NCBI GenBank assembly: GCA_030620095.1
Contig: JAUTXW010000110.1
Coordinates: 839,001-903,000, forward strand
Source of the DNA: Kuschelorhynchus macadamiae
Taxonomy: Eukaryota > Arthropoda > Insecta > Coleoptera > Curculionidae
Direction of reading: 5' to 3'
Length of the DNA: 64,000 nucleotides
The notes below the pieces were generated by a model. It had not been told where the DNA came from and did not search any database. It worked only from the letters and a program-made list of their open reading frames with translations. Below are positions 45,575 to 56,904 of this stretch, in pieces (the stretch's first letter is position 1; every line of letters starts with the position of its first letter). The position numbers and the translations under genes are program-made.

Positions 45575-45934
45575 TGTTATATCCGTTTCCCATGACCTTC
45601 CACGTGCCTCCAGAATGTCGCCACATATTATCACACAGTTGCGTCATTCACAGAAACCAACATCAGCAGTTTCCAAGAATTGCGACAGTACGCTCAAACA
45701 CCGTCAGCAGTCTCCATGGAAGCCAGCGGATGCTTGCCGGTTTCCCACGTACCTCAGCAAGATTTTTAATATAAATAGACTATGTAGATTTTATTAAAAA
45801 CAGTATAATATTATTCTTTTAAGTTGTAACAATAATTAATGTCCATTTGATTTCCAAAGTTGTGAACATATTGTTTTATTTTATTTTAATAAAAAGTGTT
45901 TTTTTTAAAAAGTGAATTTTTCAAATAGTGAGAT

Positions 45935-45938
<4 letters not shown>
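45575..45938 (+). repeat. 3' LTR
   Basis: Same length as the 5' LTR with one difference seen (GCGACAGT near 45684). It is followed at once by a (TA)n tract. Confidence 0.95.

Positions 45939-45989
<51 letters not shown>
45939..45989. repeat. (TA)n microsatellite, 51 bp
   Basis: Continuation of the TA target into which the retrovirus inserted. A shorter TA run (37872-37880) lies at the other end. Confidence 0.95.
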
Positions 45990-45994
<5 letters not shown>

Positions 45995-45999
45995 TTCAT

Positions 46000-46310
46000 C
46001 CTGCTAGATCTACCCTGTATAGTTGAAAAAATAACTTTTTATATAAAAAAATAAAATACATTTTTCATGTATCACTGTTTTCTAAGCAAATTCAAAACAT
46101 CTAAAATATATAAATTTTTTATTTTCAGGTGGCTGTTTTATACAGCTAGTACCATCCTGTATAATTTAAAAAAAAATACAAAAAATAAAAGAAGTTTTTA
46201 CATGTTTTACCGTTTTCTGAATACTCTTTTTCATATCCGGGGGGCTTTAGGCTTGCTCTGTATACTGGACAAATAAAATAAATCTAGCGTATTTTACTGT
46301 TTTTTGAAAT
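46000..46310. repeat. diverged tandem repeat, ~125-bp unit
   Basis: CCTGTATA-type words (about 46013, 46155, 46257) followed by A-rich stretches and TGTTTTACCGTTTTCTGAA- or ACTGTTTTTTGAAA-type words recur about every 110-140 bp, giving two to three weak copies. Non-coding, within the hAT-like element. Confidence 0.5.
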
Positions 46311-46319
46311 ATTATATAT

Positions 46320-47265
46320 ATTTTTAAATATATTATCGAACAAAACATCAAGTATCTACGCCAATGATTTCTAATTTTTCTTTATATCAAAATCAATCAA
46401 ACGGCTTCCAAGTGCTCAAAATATGTTTCTTTTACGTTTTTATACCTTTTAAAAAAATCGGAGATCTCTGCTCATGGCATAAGAAATCTAATTCCGCGAA
46501 AAACACACCTATCTATATTTATATCACTATATAGCCCACTCTAAAAAAATAGATTATTTTTGTTAAAGTAATAAAATAACTAAATAAAGCCTAAATTATA
46601 AAGTAGTTTATGTAAACAATTGAGTAAATTCCTCATTCTGTTAATAAAAGTGCAGTGATATATTAATTCATGTTTATTTACATTTGGTTATCTCTGGTAA
46701 AAACCATAAATTAAAAGAAAAATGAGAAACATTTAGTTACAGTTGAATTTCTGTATAAAACTATAGAATTAAAAAAGTATTTTATCCAAAATTCCTTGAC
46801 GAAGAGCTGTTTTCTACTAGCAAAACGACACACCTTGAGAAAATCAAGAACTCGAGAATAAATTTTGCAGGGAAAATTTTTTTCTTGTAAACAATCGAAA
46901 AAAAATACTTTTATTTTCCATATGCACGGCTTCCCTGCAGCAACGGTAAAGTTCCCGAAGTAGTGGTTTGTTGGGTCTTTCGTAAGACATAGTAAAGTTT
47001 ATTCTCAACTGCAGTAACTGTAAGAGGCCAACAAAATTGATAAAAAACAGAGGAATGCTTCAAATTTAAATCTGAAAATTCTATAAAAAATAATTAAAAA
47101 TCGTTAGAATTGACAATTACTCTTCATAAATCGTTTTTCAGATTTAAGATAATTAAAAATAACTCTCTTATTATAAAATTAAATATCAAGCTTTTAATGT
47201 TAATATTATATCGTCGGTTAACAAATTAGGAATAGTTTTTCTAGTTTTTTTAACACGAGAGAAAC
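46320..47265. other. interior of the hAT-like element, no gene
   Basis: AT-rich and unassigned. No transposase coding remains. Confidence 0.5.
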
Positions 47266-47269
47266 TAGA

Positions 47270-47407
47270 GACGAGGCCAGAGAGGAGAGACCCTCTCGTC
47301 TTGTCTCGCGACATTCCCGGTGAGACGAGCGGGCACAAATCTCTCGTGTCACGAAACGAGACGAGAGAAGGCCTTCTCTCGTCTCGTCTCGTCTCGCGGG
47401 ATCACTT
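47270..47407 (-). repeat. GAGAC-rich subterminal repeat of the hAT-like element
   Basis: In the minus strand GAGACGAGACGAGACGAGAG and relatives recur down to 47270. A shorter match lies at the left end (36868-36895). The ORF here is only a translation of the repeat. Confidence 0.7.
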
Positions 47408-47419
47408 TGTACAAGCAGC

Positions 47420-48205
47420 ATGTCTTGCACTTTTTCGAAGTAACGCAGTATAGAAGATTTTTTTTAGTAAATTAGTAAGGAGGTCATAGTGGATTTATAA
47501 AAACATAATTTATCAAAAATCCTTTTCTATTTAGATTTTGTTTTCAGATGTCTAGTTCTAGAACTAACGTTAATTCAAGTTTTTGGGGGCAAAAATATTT
47601 ATCTTCAATTATCAAACACAAAAAAATTCTTAAAATAATTTATTCATCAGCTACATTAATAAGACAATAGACAATTATGTGTGAATCAACGCATGCCATT
47701 TTTTAAAATTAAAAATACATAATTTTTGTAGGGTGACTACCGGTTTTCCATACAACTTAACATATAACGTTTAATTATTTCATTCTCTATTAATTAATGA
47801 CTGTCATCAGTAAGCAGCTGTTTTGTACCGGTAAAGGTGAGCGGGAACCAACTGCACTATAATACAAAATTAATATTTTCTTGTTTAACTAAATGATACT
47901 GGTCAACTATTTCTTAATCGCCGCTTGAAATACTGGGTCCAATTAGTTGAAAAAACCTTTCAAATTATTTGTATAAACAAATAGAAAAAATGGAACTGTA
48001 TATAAATATTGAACGTGGGTGGCAAAACGAAAGGGAGTTAATGCAAGTTTATTAATAGAATGTTTTCTATCAATTTAAATCGTTGATTTGTTTCTATTTT
48101 CTGTCAGTCACGATGTTTGAAATTCTTACATATTGGCAGTAGGTTAATAGACCTATTGCCTCCTGGGTTTATTGCATTAATTAATTATAAATGGCTGGAC
48201 AAAAT
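47420..48205. other. intron sequence, no feature
   Basis: Lies downstream (in gene sense) of the exon ending at 48212. No coding frame or repeat recognised. Confidence 0.5.
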
Positions 48206-48211
48206 ACTTAC

Positions 48212-48325
48212 TCGTTTTAGGTGATCCCCTTTCCTTGTAGTACAGGAACAGTTCTTTCCACTGCTTGATCTGTCAGAATCATTGTAATCTGGTGTAGTGC
48301 CGTGTTGGACTAGAACGTTTAAACA
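48212..48325 (-). CDS. f: forked/espin-like exon: end of ankyrin block
   Basis: Acceptor TTTTTTTAG ends at 48326 and donor GTAAGT begins at 48211. The exon is 114 nt, 38 codons, phase 0-0. It starts CLNVLVQHGTTPDY, the second half of the last ankyrin repeat begun in the exon at 49806-49624, and passes into a polar linker (NDSDRSSSGKNCSC, RKGDHLKR). Human espin has ECCQILVVNGAELD at the equivalent place, from memory. Forked/espin proteins bundle actin filaments, for example in insect bristles. Confidence 0.9.
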
Positions 48326-48329
48326 CTAA

Positions 48330-49620
48330 AAAAAAATTACAGTTTATTGGTAAATTTGATAGTTAAGATATATAAATGTGTTTTGGTAAACATCTTACTT
48401 CCCGTATATGTAACTTGAAATTTATATGTTAAAATAGAATAAATTTGACATCTTTTGCCATTTTCTAAAATGAATCGATTTTGAAACAAAAAAAATACAA
48501 AATTAAGCTTTTTCCACCGTGAAAAAAACTACTATAATGTTTTTTTAGGGCCTGTTTCGCCTCATAAGAATAACCCTATATAAAGAAAAAAAATTGATTT
48601 TATGTACAAAAAAATCGCTAAAGGCGCCCCTGTTCTGATTGCATCCTTCACCCCTAGAAGCCGGTTAAGCCACTGCTTGGTATATGGTAAGTAAAACATA
48701 AAAGAATCTGTGATATATGAAGGAAAATGGTTGTACTTTTAGTGAGCCTTCTTATCAAGTTATGGGCAAGGATCACAAAACCTTAAGGTAATTCTCTCCC
48801 GCTCAGGGCACTCGAACCTAGTAGTTGTATTTCCTAAAAAGTTTGCAATTGCAAAAAGACCCTTAATGATTTCATGTTATAACGACTTAGAAATAGAAGA
48901 TGCGCTTGGAAAATATAATATAGGTGTACCAAATAGGTAAAAACGTAAAAAATTATCTGTCCAAAAACCCAATCATTTGTATTTTAAGTCCTAGTCTATA
49001 ATATGTAAAAATAACTCCATAAGATATTTTATATTTAAAGTTAATTCTTTAAGAAGCGTAGTTTTTTCCAAAAATGAATTAGATAATTTCCTAGGCACAT
49101 AAACCTGTGTAAGTTCTGGCCTTACAAACGTGATTTTTTTTTTTGGTATTATGAAAAATGACGCACTATTATTAATTGGCTGATTTTAGCTTATTGAGTT
49201 ATATTATCTGACATGCCCAAAGTCTAGTAAATTGGTGAATTGAGGGTGGCTAATAACAATTTCTAAAATAAAATTAATCTGCAAAAAGTGCAAACAAACA
49301 TGTTTACCGTAAATTTGTTAAATCTTTGATCTAAGAAATTAGCTCCAAAAATTATTTTTAAATTTACAAAAAATACTATTTATAAAACCACAAATAGTTT
49401 AGAAACCACAAATAGTTTAGATTTTTTTGACCAGCTAAGGGTAGCCAGTCGTCCCCAAGCTTTAAACAGAATCTAAGACCATATCTCTGAAATATTTACA
49501 AACTAATGTTTATAGAAACCTTTCTTCTTATTTTTGTGAGAAAAATACGCTTTTCTAAACCTTAAGTTTAATTTTCAATCACCCTGTATGATATGATAAT
49601 TATAAGAAAGCAAATTTACC
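48330..49620. other. intron of the forked-like gene
   Basis: 1.3-kb intron between the exons at 49624 and 48325. One TCACCCTGTA word near 49580 may be a remnant terminus of a CAGGGTG element. Otherwise nothing recognised. Confidence 0.6.
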
Positions 49621-49623
49621 CAC

Positions 49624-49806
49624 CTCTACTTGTTGGTTTTCGGCAGCGTCGTTTATAGGACTTTTTCCGTACTTGTCTAAACTTAACCTAGCTCCGTGTT
49701 TTAAGAGCCACCGAACAGTTTCCAGATGACCCCTAGAAGCAGCAAAGTGGAGTGGTGTAGCTCCGTCTCCATCTCTTAGGTTGGGATCTACGCCCTGATC
49801 CTGAAT
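49624..49806 (-). CDS. f: forked/espin-like exon: two ankyrin repeats
   Basis: Acceptor TTCTTGCAG ends at 49807 and donor GTGGGT begins at 49623. 183 nt, 61 codons, phase 0-0. The product is IQDQGVDPNLRDGDGATPLH, then FAASRGHLETVRWLLKHGAR and LSLDKYGKSPINDAAENQQV. TPLHFAASRGH is a textbook ankyrin core, and SPINDAAEN matches TPLHDAAEN of espin. The ankyrin block of forked/espin proteins is thought to target them to the membrane and to partners such as myosins. The order with its neighbour exons agrees with the family. Confidence 0.95.
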
Positions 49807-49829
49807 CTGCAAGAAAAAAAACAAGCTAC

Positions 49830-50081
49830 ATTAGGTATGTAAATTATAATACTAATAGGAAATGTATGCACTCTCTTTAAAAAAAATTGTGATGTTTACT
49901 TGTGTAAAATAATCAATAAACGCTTCTCTAATTGAGTTCTTGAAACGTTATTATCCATCCAATTTAGTTAGTAAGAATAGCAAGTGATCTGTGATGAGGT
50001 TTATGCTTGTGAAGAGACGTTTGATTGAGTATAGCATTTTTTTGCAGGGTTAGATGACAACGCGAAATATTTGGTAGCGTA
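49830..50081. other. intron sequence before the hAT insertion
   Basis: Short unassigned piece. Its last 8 bases together with TTGATAG after the element form the hAT target duplication. Confidence 0.5.
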
Positions 50082-50089
50082 ATTGATAG

Positions 50090-52619
50090 CAGTGGTGGCT
50101 ATTCAGGTGAAGTAGGTGAAGTGCTACTTCACCAGGAAAAATAAACAAGCAAACATCTAACTATATTTATTATATATCTCTTAAAATTTAAGTTTTTACA
50201 TTCATTTATTCACCTAATTGGCAAAAAATAAACTGTACATCTCGAATAAATATTTTACTTGACCGTTGGCGGCATGTCTTTTTAAAACTTTCAATCGAAA
50301 TTTATTATAACAACTATAACAGTGGCGCAAACCGCTTCGACTTTGCTGGAGGTGCTATGTTTAGTTTACGATTTTCCTACTACGTTGCCGTGACAACGAG
50401 TACGTGATGACGTCGACCGCATGGAAGATTAATGTTAACCAGCGCCATACAACGCTCTTGGTGAATTGCTAACGCAGTACACTACACTCACGTGTCGTTC
50501 AGTTTGGTGTAGTTTTTTACTTTTATTTTCCCGGATTTAGCTGCAACCGGTTAGTTCCCTTGCAGTTTACTTGACTGTTTTGTGTTATATTTATTTAACA
50601 ACTTTATTTGGTGTCGGGTTTATTAATTTACATTATTCATGAATCCGATCACGGATGTGGTTTGCATTTTGTTGGAAACTCCATTTAATCGATAGAAGGA
50701 ACAAGATTAGAGTTTTAATGGTCATCCTAGTTTTCGGCGTACAAATGGTTATGTAGTAGTCAAATATTACAAAAATTGTTTTGCTGGCCTTGTTTACTAG
50801 TTTCTAATAAATATTCAGTATGGAATAAGGAAGGTATGTTAAATATATGAAGGTCTTTACATACACATGAAGATTCGGCGGAGCATTTAAAATGCGAATT
50901 AATGCTAAAAACATTTGTAAATAATCAAAGCACTATAGCTGACAATAAAAAATAAAATGCTAAACTATATAAAATACATTTTAACGAAAACGTCCGACTA
51001 AATAGACTGTTTATGTGCTTGGTAATTGACGCAGTTTTGTGCTTTGCAAAACAAGAGTTAGTCTTTCGCGGCCATGAGAGCAACGAGTCAATAAATAGGG
51101 GGAATTTTAAAAAGCTTTTAGGTTTATTAATATCGAGAAGTTCCCAAGAACAAAAAGATCATCACAAAAAAATTAAAAATGTTTTTACTGGTGACTCGAA
51201 AACCATTCAAAACGAAATAATTAATTATTAATTGAATTTAATTGAATGTATTTCTGATTATTTAAATGATCATGTAAAAAATGATTATATAGTTTTTTCT
51301 GTGCAAGTGGATGACACCACTAATATTACACAAACCTCTCAGTGCTCCATAATTTTAAGATACGTTAATTCAGAAGGTTCAGTAGTCGAGAGATTCTTAG
51401 AATTTTATAATGTCAGCTCCGATAGAACGTCGGAGAATTTATATTCTCTATTGGATCAAATTTTGGACCAATTTGACTATAAACATAAATTAATAGGGCA
51501 ATGTTACGATGGCAGAAGTGTGATGTCTGACCATCTAAATGGCCTTCAAAAAAAAAGAAAAAGCGGCGCAGGCTGTATTTGTCCTAACGCAGCAAAGTTT
51601 GAAAATATTTCTAAATGTAAAAATTTTTTTGCAAGCCTTGGTGGTATTCCCTCATTTTTTCATCACTCAGCCAAACGAACGTATGCTCTTACATCTACAT
51701 CTACGAGGCATATACCAACAATTACAGAGACTCGTTGGCCTTAAAATTCGAAGTTAGTCAATGTCATTGTTCAAGTTGCGTTCTTCAAAAAAACTCGTTT
51801 GACATTCATTTTTGCATATCCAATATAAAACGCTGTTGTGAGGCGCTCTGTAAAAAAAGAAATGAATATTCTATTACAGAAATAAATCATTACAAACGTT
51901 AGCTTGCTATGCTTTCACCTGAAGAAATTAGGGCTAAGTATAGAACCCTTTTTTTATGAAATATTGGACCATATTTTAATTGAAATGACACTAAGCTTTT
52001 ACGACTCTGAAAAACTCACATTTTTATGTTTGGCAGATTCTGCTAAATTTTCCGAATATAGTTTAAATTTTCCGACTGGCCCGTTTGAAAATTTGTTACA
52101 GTTATATGGGGAAATATTTTCAAAAAGTCAACGACTTAAAATGAGCTTGATCTTATTTTTGCCAATGACAGTAATTTGAATATATCGCTGCAAGAGCAAA
52201 TGAAAAAAATTTATGAAAATAAAGATATTTTAACCAAAGCATATAAAGTATTTTCCCTTATTTTGACAATACCGTCGACAAGTGCTTCAGTGGAAAGAAG
52301 TTTTTCTTGCCTCAAACATGTAAAAACTTATTTAAGAAATACAATATCTCAAAAAAGACTTACTTCTCTAGGCAATATTTCAATTCAAAAGGAATGTCTG
52401 GAGGAGATTAGGGCAACTAATCCATTTTATGAGGATGTTATAAATAAATTTGCTGCTATGAAGGATAGAAGAACTGATTTAGTATACAAGATTTAGGTAA
52501 GTCGTAAAAAAATATTCTACCCCTTCTACATATAAAAAAAATTCCGGAAAAAAAATTATTGTGATATTTTCTTGCTTCATTTGCATTTCACTTACTTTTT
52601 CACCCGCGAGCCGCCACTG
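50090..52619 (+). mobile_element. hAT element with perfect 8-bp target duplication
   Basis: 2530 bp, starting CAGTGGTGGCT and ending AGCCGCCACTG (one mismatch), flanked by ATTGATAG at 50082-50089 and 52620-52627. An internal plus-strand hAT transposase relic (51013-52496) fits. It inserted in the intron between the 56356 and 49806 exons of the forked-like gene. Confidence 0.92.
51013..52496 (+). pseudogene. hAT transposase relic (ZMYM/THAP12-like group)
   Basis: Order of blocks: FAKQELVFRGHESNESINRG and NFKKLLGLL (51040-51120), IECISDYLNDHVKNDYIVFS with QVDDTTNITQTSQCSIILRY (51241-51360; first Asp in VDDTT), LIGQCYDGRSVMSDHLNGLQ (about 51490-51550), a weaker middle part, and the dimerisation domain SLILTIPSTSASVERSFSCL with KTYLRNTISQKRLTSLGNIS and QKECLEEI (52250-52410). 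Stops at 51229-51231 and 51742-51744 and frameshifts near 51750-51900 and 52176 break it. It is probably unable to make transposase. Confidence 0.88.
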
Positions 52620-52989
52620 ATTGATAGATGACGCAATTATAGTCAATATAGCGTTTTTAGTATTTTCATGTTCTTTAAAGAGAAATGACTGTCATGTGTT
52701 TGATGTGCATTTTGTTGAAAAAAATCAAGATATTTGTGATTCTATGGTAAGTGTACTACTTTGAACTTAAATTTTCTTTAAGAATACATGATGTTAAGAT
52801 TATTATAACCTCAAAACTTGTTTTCGTGGCTTTACATTAACCACGATAGCCGGCATGGCTCTCCCTTAAAAATGAGAGAGTTGGCTATCCGATATTGTGG
52901 GTTAGATGACCTATAATATATTTGTATTATTGTGTGTCATAACTGATAAACTTGGGATGCAATGCAGCTGTGTATTCTAGAATAGTTAT

Positions 52990-54200
52990 ACGTTTAAGAA
53001 AACACGGAGTTGTAAGTGGTGAATGGATGCAAGAGTCATTATTAAGCGCTATAAGAGTTGTTTAAAATGGTAGTTCAGTGAAAAATGCTGCAGTAACGTT
53101 GTTTAGAAAGGCTCCATGCTCTCCCAAAGCCAATCGGGAATCGAAAATGGCAGAAGATTGGTACGTCACATTAAAGAAATGCGAAATATTGATTTTTCAT
53201 TGACCTTTGATGATTTTAGAAGTATTGCTTAGTATTTTGCATATCAAATAGGTATGAAACATCCTTTTAACCAAAAGAACGAAAAGGGACGTTTATTATT
53301 GGCTCCAATTAGTCAGAGGGTGTATCCATACACAGAGCACATACTATGAATCGGCAAGAGATAAAATTTACTTTGATTTGCTGGATATTACCTGCAAGAG
53401 AATAACTTTTTTGCCAAACCAAGCCATGGAGGAATCTGGCCACCAACTTAATCAAGGCCCCGGAAAAGTATTGGCCCAAAAAGGTGCAAGAAACGTTTCC
53501 AGTTTTTTGTCTGCAGAAAAAGAAGAAACAATAACTGTAGTGGCATGTTGTAATAAGTTGTTTTCCTGCCACCAGCTTGTATCATGAAATGAAAAATAAA
53601 GAAAGATGGGTTAAGGGACTACAGGGATATTCTCGTTTATGCCTCATGCTGTACCGGATTACGCATTTTCAACATTTGATCAACCTAAATCTAATGATAA
53701 CCAGGAGAAGAACAATGAATCAAGAGTCGTCCCTCAAGATCAAACAACGGATTATGATTTTTGTCAACCGAGTACCTCTACAAACTGTCAAGAACTAGCT
53801 TCATCTAATACCTTCAATCTATTGCCAGCTGAATCCGAGTAGCCATTTACCAAAACCATTAGTAAGATGCTCTCATTTATTCCCAAGACTCCATACTATT
53901 CTGAATACCGATTCAAAAGCCAAAAAAATAAAAACAACTTTGAAAAAAAGGGTCACACAGTTTTTTCAGTAGTGAAAGCGCCAAAAATGTGAAATATTCT
54001 AGTAGTGATTCGGACCCTGATGAAGATTTTGGGGAAAATGAGTGCTTAGATTGTGGAGAGGACTATTCTAAAACGAGCAAAAAAACAACTGGATCCAATA
54101 TGTAAGATGCAACTTTTGACTACATTAATCCTGTACCAGTTTTATAGATTATTGCCAAATGTGGAAAATTGTGCCTTAAGGGAAAGGGCAATTAAAATCT
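52990..54200 (+). pseudogene. second pogo/Tigger-like transposase relic
   Basis: In order: HGVVSGEWMQESLLSAIR with SVKNAAVTLF (53000-53105, CENPB-type DNA-binding start), RRLVRHIKEMRNIDFSLTFD and DDFRSIA (53155-53230), QIGMKHPFN (53248-53275), VLAQKGARNVSSFLSAEKEE and TITVVACCN (53465-53560, the DDE core), then after a large deletion a disordered tail (STFDQPKSNDNQEKNNE, 53660-53720) and a Cys-containing ENECLDCGEDYSKTSKK piece near 54045-54095. Many frameshifts. The catalytic core is largely deleted. Confidence 0.7.
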
Positions 54201-54239
54201 TATTAAACATATTATAATTTTTATTACAGTTATATTTTT

Positions 54240-55020
54240 ATGTTGTTGCTTTAAGTACTTTTATATGGCAACACACAGCAATGTTTTTAAGTTCTCTATT
54301 TTTACTATTTATATTTTTAGTTTTGTGTTTTAAGAAGGTATTTGAGTATTGAAGATGAATAAAAAATATCGTTGAATTCGCTTTTGTTTTATTACAGTTA
54401 TTTAATATAATATGACTGGCCAACTTAGTCTTAACGATATGTCCATCTCCCCCTTGGCTACGTACGGCAGATGGTCAGCGTCATCATTTTAATTTTAGTT
54501 GATCATCTTCAAAACTTCTGTTTATATATTAGTAAAATACCATCATCACTTTTTAAAATTAAAACAAAACGCAAACAAGCAACATAATTTGACTTGGAAG
54601 AAAACCAAAGGAAATTAAGTGGGGATGGAAGTATATAGACCTACTCAAAATTCTGTCAAGTTTCCTTTCTGACCCAGATAGGTTTTTGTCTCTGTGGTGT
54701 GTTCCTACGAAGAAGCTAGGTTTTTCGAATTGGCTCCTAAATTTATTCCAGTTGTACAACCAGAAGTTTTCTTCTACAATTGATTCAAAAGCAGGGAATT
54801 AGAGAGTAGATATGATGCTCCAAAATAGGTCAAAATGGGATATACAGAGTATTTCTTAACTCACCTAAAATATTTAAAGAGATGATTCAAGTAAAAGTAT
54901 AAACAAAATGTCGCCTAAATTTTGGTCGTAAACAGTTTTGTTTATTAGATTCAGGGAGTTATATTTTACAAAGAAAATATTATTTTGTAAATATCTGAAA
55001 AAACCTAAGGAATAATTGCT
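54240..55020. other. intron sequence, no gene
   Basis: Includes ORFs without recognisable domains. Nothing supported. Confidence 0.45.
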
Positions 55021-55029
55021 ATTGCTATT

Positions 55030-55760
55030 TTGTAAAAAAATATGCTACGCCACCGATCTTTTTAAAAATTAGCAACTTTTTCTGCTTTATCAGTTCGAAT
55101 TAGGCAAAACTAGTATCTTGTATATATTTTTTAATGTAACCTTTTTGAGATTAAGTAAATTTTCAATAACACAATATTTGAAGAAAATATTTACTAGGTA
55201 CTGTACAATTAATTAAAATAAAATATGTATGTATAAACTTAGTACAAAATAGTCATTTAAAAAAAGCAGTGCCGTAGCATTTTTGTACAAAATACTAATG
55301 CTATTTACTCCTACGACCGCCACTGGCAAAACTGAACCATATTTGTTTCACTGTGAAAATGCGCCTTTGTTAAATTTAATTTATCATAACAAATATTGCT
55401 CTATTTTTTAACTGGTAAAACAAAAAAAGTAACCAATTAAAAAAAAGCAATGGTGTAGCATACATTTTTACAAAATGTTACTTCCACGAACATCACTGGT
55501 GAAATATATCAGCTATTAAAATTAATTGTTCAGTACCTTAATTTAAATAAATCTTATTTTCTGCAAATATTGCTTACTTAAAATTTAATTTATTTCGAAA
55601 AGGGTTTATTGGTGTAATTTAAACTGGTAAAGCAAAAAAAAAATAAAAGAAAAAGCAGTAGAGTAGCATACTTTTTACAATATATTAATGGCAATTTTAT
55701 TATTTCAACGAATGCCAGTGGTAGAGCTGAAATAATTGTATTTCAAATACGTTTTTATTA
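55030..55760. repeat. diverged tandem repeat, ~180-210-bp unit
   Basis: Copies begin with AAAAAGCAGTGCCGTAGCAT (55263), AAAAAAGCAATGGTGTAGCA (55441) and AAAAAGCAGTAGAGTAGCAT (55650), with an earlier weak copy near 55030. Each continues with a CGCCACTGGCAAAACTGAA- or ACATCACTGGTGAAATATAT-type word. Non-coding. Confidence 0.65.
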
Positions 55761-55769
55761 AGGTTTTAC

Positions 55770-56350
55770 CGATATCTACAAAAATATATTTTTTTAATAA
55801 AAAATAGCGCCCTGTATATTTACAAAGTTTACTAAATAAAATATTTTAGTAAACTTAGATATTAAATGGGAAACTGTTTATGACAAATATTTATATGACA
55901 TTGTTTCCATAGAACCATTTAAAGAATAATTTCCTTAAATATTTTAGATTACTTATGAAACACCCTATATATTGAAATAGATATTATAACCCTGGGAAAT
56001 AACCCTTGTTGATCTGATTGGCTAAAAGAGAAGAAGCGGTCAATTAGAGTGGGTCTCCAAGGAATTCTGGGGGTTCATTTTCGACTGAACAAACATCTAC
56101 ATTTATTTAGGCTTCAAAGAAGAAACCCATTCTGTATGAGCTGTCAAGTTGGCGCAGTTTTAGAAGACTATTTTGTGCGAATAGGCTTTAAAACGAAAAC
56201 TTTTGGTGCAGCTACTGGAATAGACTTCGGTTCCCCCAATTAGGATAAAGTACTCGCCTATATAAGAAGGTCGATACGTAGAACAAAAGCTACTTGACAA
56301 TGTAAGAAAGTGACGCGATATTTCGTTTTTTTTTCTTGCTTTGTTATTGA
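55770..56350. other. intron sequence, no gene
   Basis: Lies directly downstream (gene sense) of the exon ending at 56356. An open plus-strand frame at 56049-56243 has no recognisable domain. Confidence 0.4.
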
Positions 56351-56355
56351 CTTAC

Positions 56356-56539
56356 CATCCATTTCACGCAGTTCAAACACCCCATTTGACTAGCCGCGTG
56401 AATAGGCGCCATCCCGTCTTTGGCTCGAACATACAATGACCCACCAGCCTCCAGCACCAAAAACTTGAGGACGTCCAAGTGACCTTCTTGGGCCGCCAAA
56501 TACACTGGTGTGACGTCATTATCCATCTGAGTATTGGCA
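56356..56539 (-). CDS. f: forked/espin-like exon: ankyrin repeats
   Basis: Acceptor TTGCAG ends at 56540 and donor GTAAGT begins at 56355. 184 nt: one base of a split codon plus 61 codons, leaving in phase 0 for the exon at 49806. The product runs ANTQMDNDVTPVYLAAQEGH, LDVLKFLVLEAGGSLYVRAK, DGMAPIHAASQMGCLNCVKW, M. TPVYLAAQEGHLDVLKFLV and APIHAASQMG are two consecutive ankyrin repeats that line up with TPLYLACQEGHLEV and TPLHAAAQMG of espin. Earlier ankyrin exons are expected at higher coordinates and were not found in the window. Confidence 0.95.
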
Positions 56540-56904
56540 CTGCAACAAATAAGAAACTTATTTGTAACTAATAATCTTAAGTTTTTTTGTCATTTTCTTG
56601 ACATCAAAACTGCATGAACGGGAAAATAAGAAGAACTTAATAAATTGTTAGCATAAAACAAATTTGATTAATAAAATGTTAAAACAAAATATTACATTGT
56701 AAGTGTTTTGGATATTCATCGGTGCTGAATACAAAATAAAATAGAGAGTCGAATTTTAGGTATATTATTTAAAATAAAATAGTAAGCATTAAATTTTGGG
56801 TGACAACACAATTATTTCTTTTATTCTGAAACGGAATAATTTATGATCTCTGTGATATTTTCAATCACCATTCTCTAAATCGAGATCAAACTCCGTTAAC
56901 AATT

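Larger units (their letters stand above)
37881..45938 (+). mobile_element. complete endogenous insect retrovirus (errantivirus, gypsy-type)
   Basis: 8058 bp with two 364-bp LTRs (TGTTAT...ATAACA), primer-binding site, gag, pol, env and polypurine tract, all in the expected order. The two LTRs show one mismatch by eye (GCGCCAGT against GCGACAGT), which implies very recent insertion. It sits in a TA tract. Gypsy relatives of the 17.6/297 group prefer TATA-like targets with a short duplication, but the exact duplication cannot be set inside (TA)n. All three genes are open, so the copy may be functional. Confidence 0.95.
36856..47407. mobile_element. hAT-like non-autonomous element containing nested PLE and retrovirus
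   Basis: The left end TAGTGATGCCGCCGAGACGA (36856) and the complement of the right end AAGTGATCCCGCGAGACGAG (47407) form imperfect TIRs continuing into GAGAC repeats. Flanking 8-mers TGTTCAAG (36848-36855) and TGTACAAG (47408-47415) differ by one base, as expected for an old hAT target duplication. Subtracting the 8.06-kb retrovirus and the roughly 0.95-kb PLE leaves about 1.5 kb of original element, without a transposase. Confidence 0.65.

Noticed and set aside
47218..47430. Arg/Glu/Ser-rich minus ORF
   Set aside because: It is the translation of a GAGAC-type repeat.
56049..56243. Plus ORF of 64 codons near the ankyrin exon
   Set aside because: No recognisable domain, no splice context, opposite strand to the host gene.
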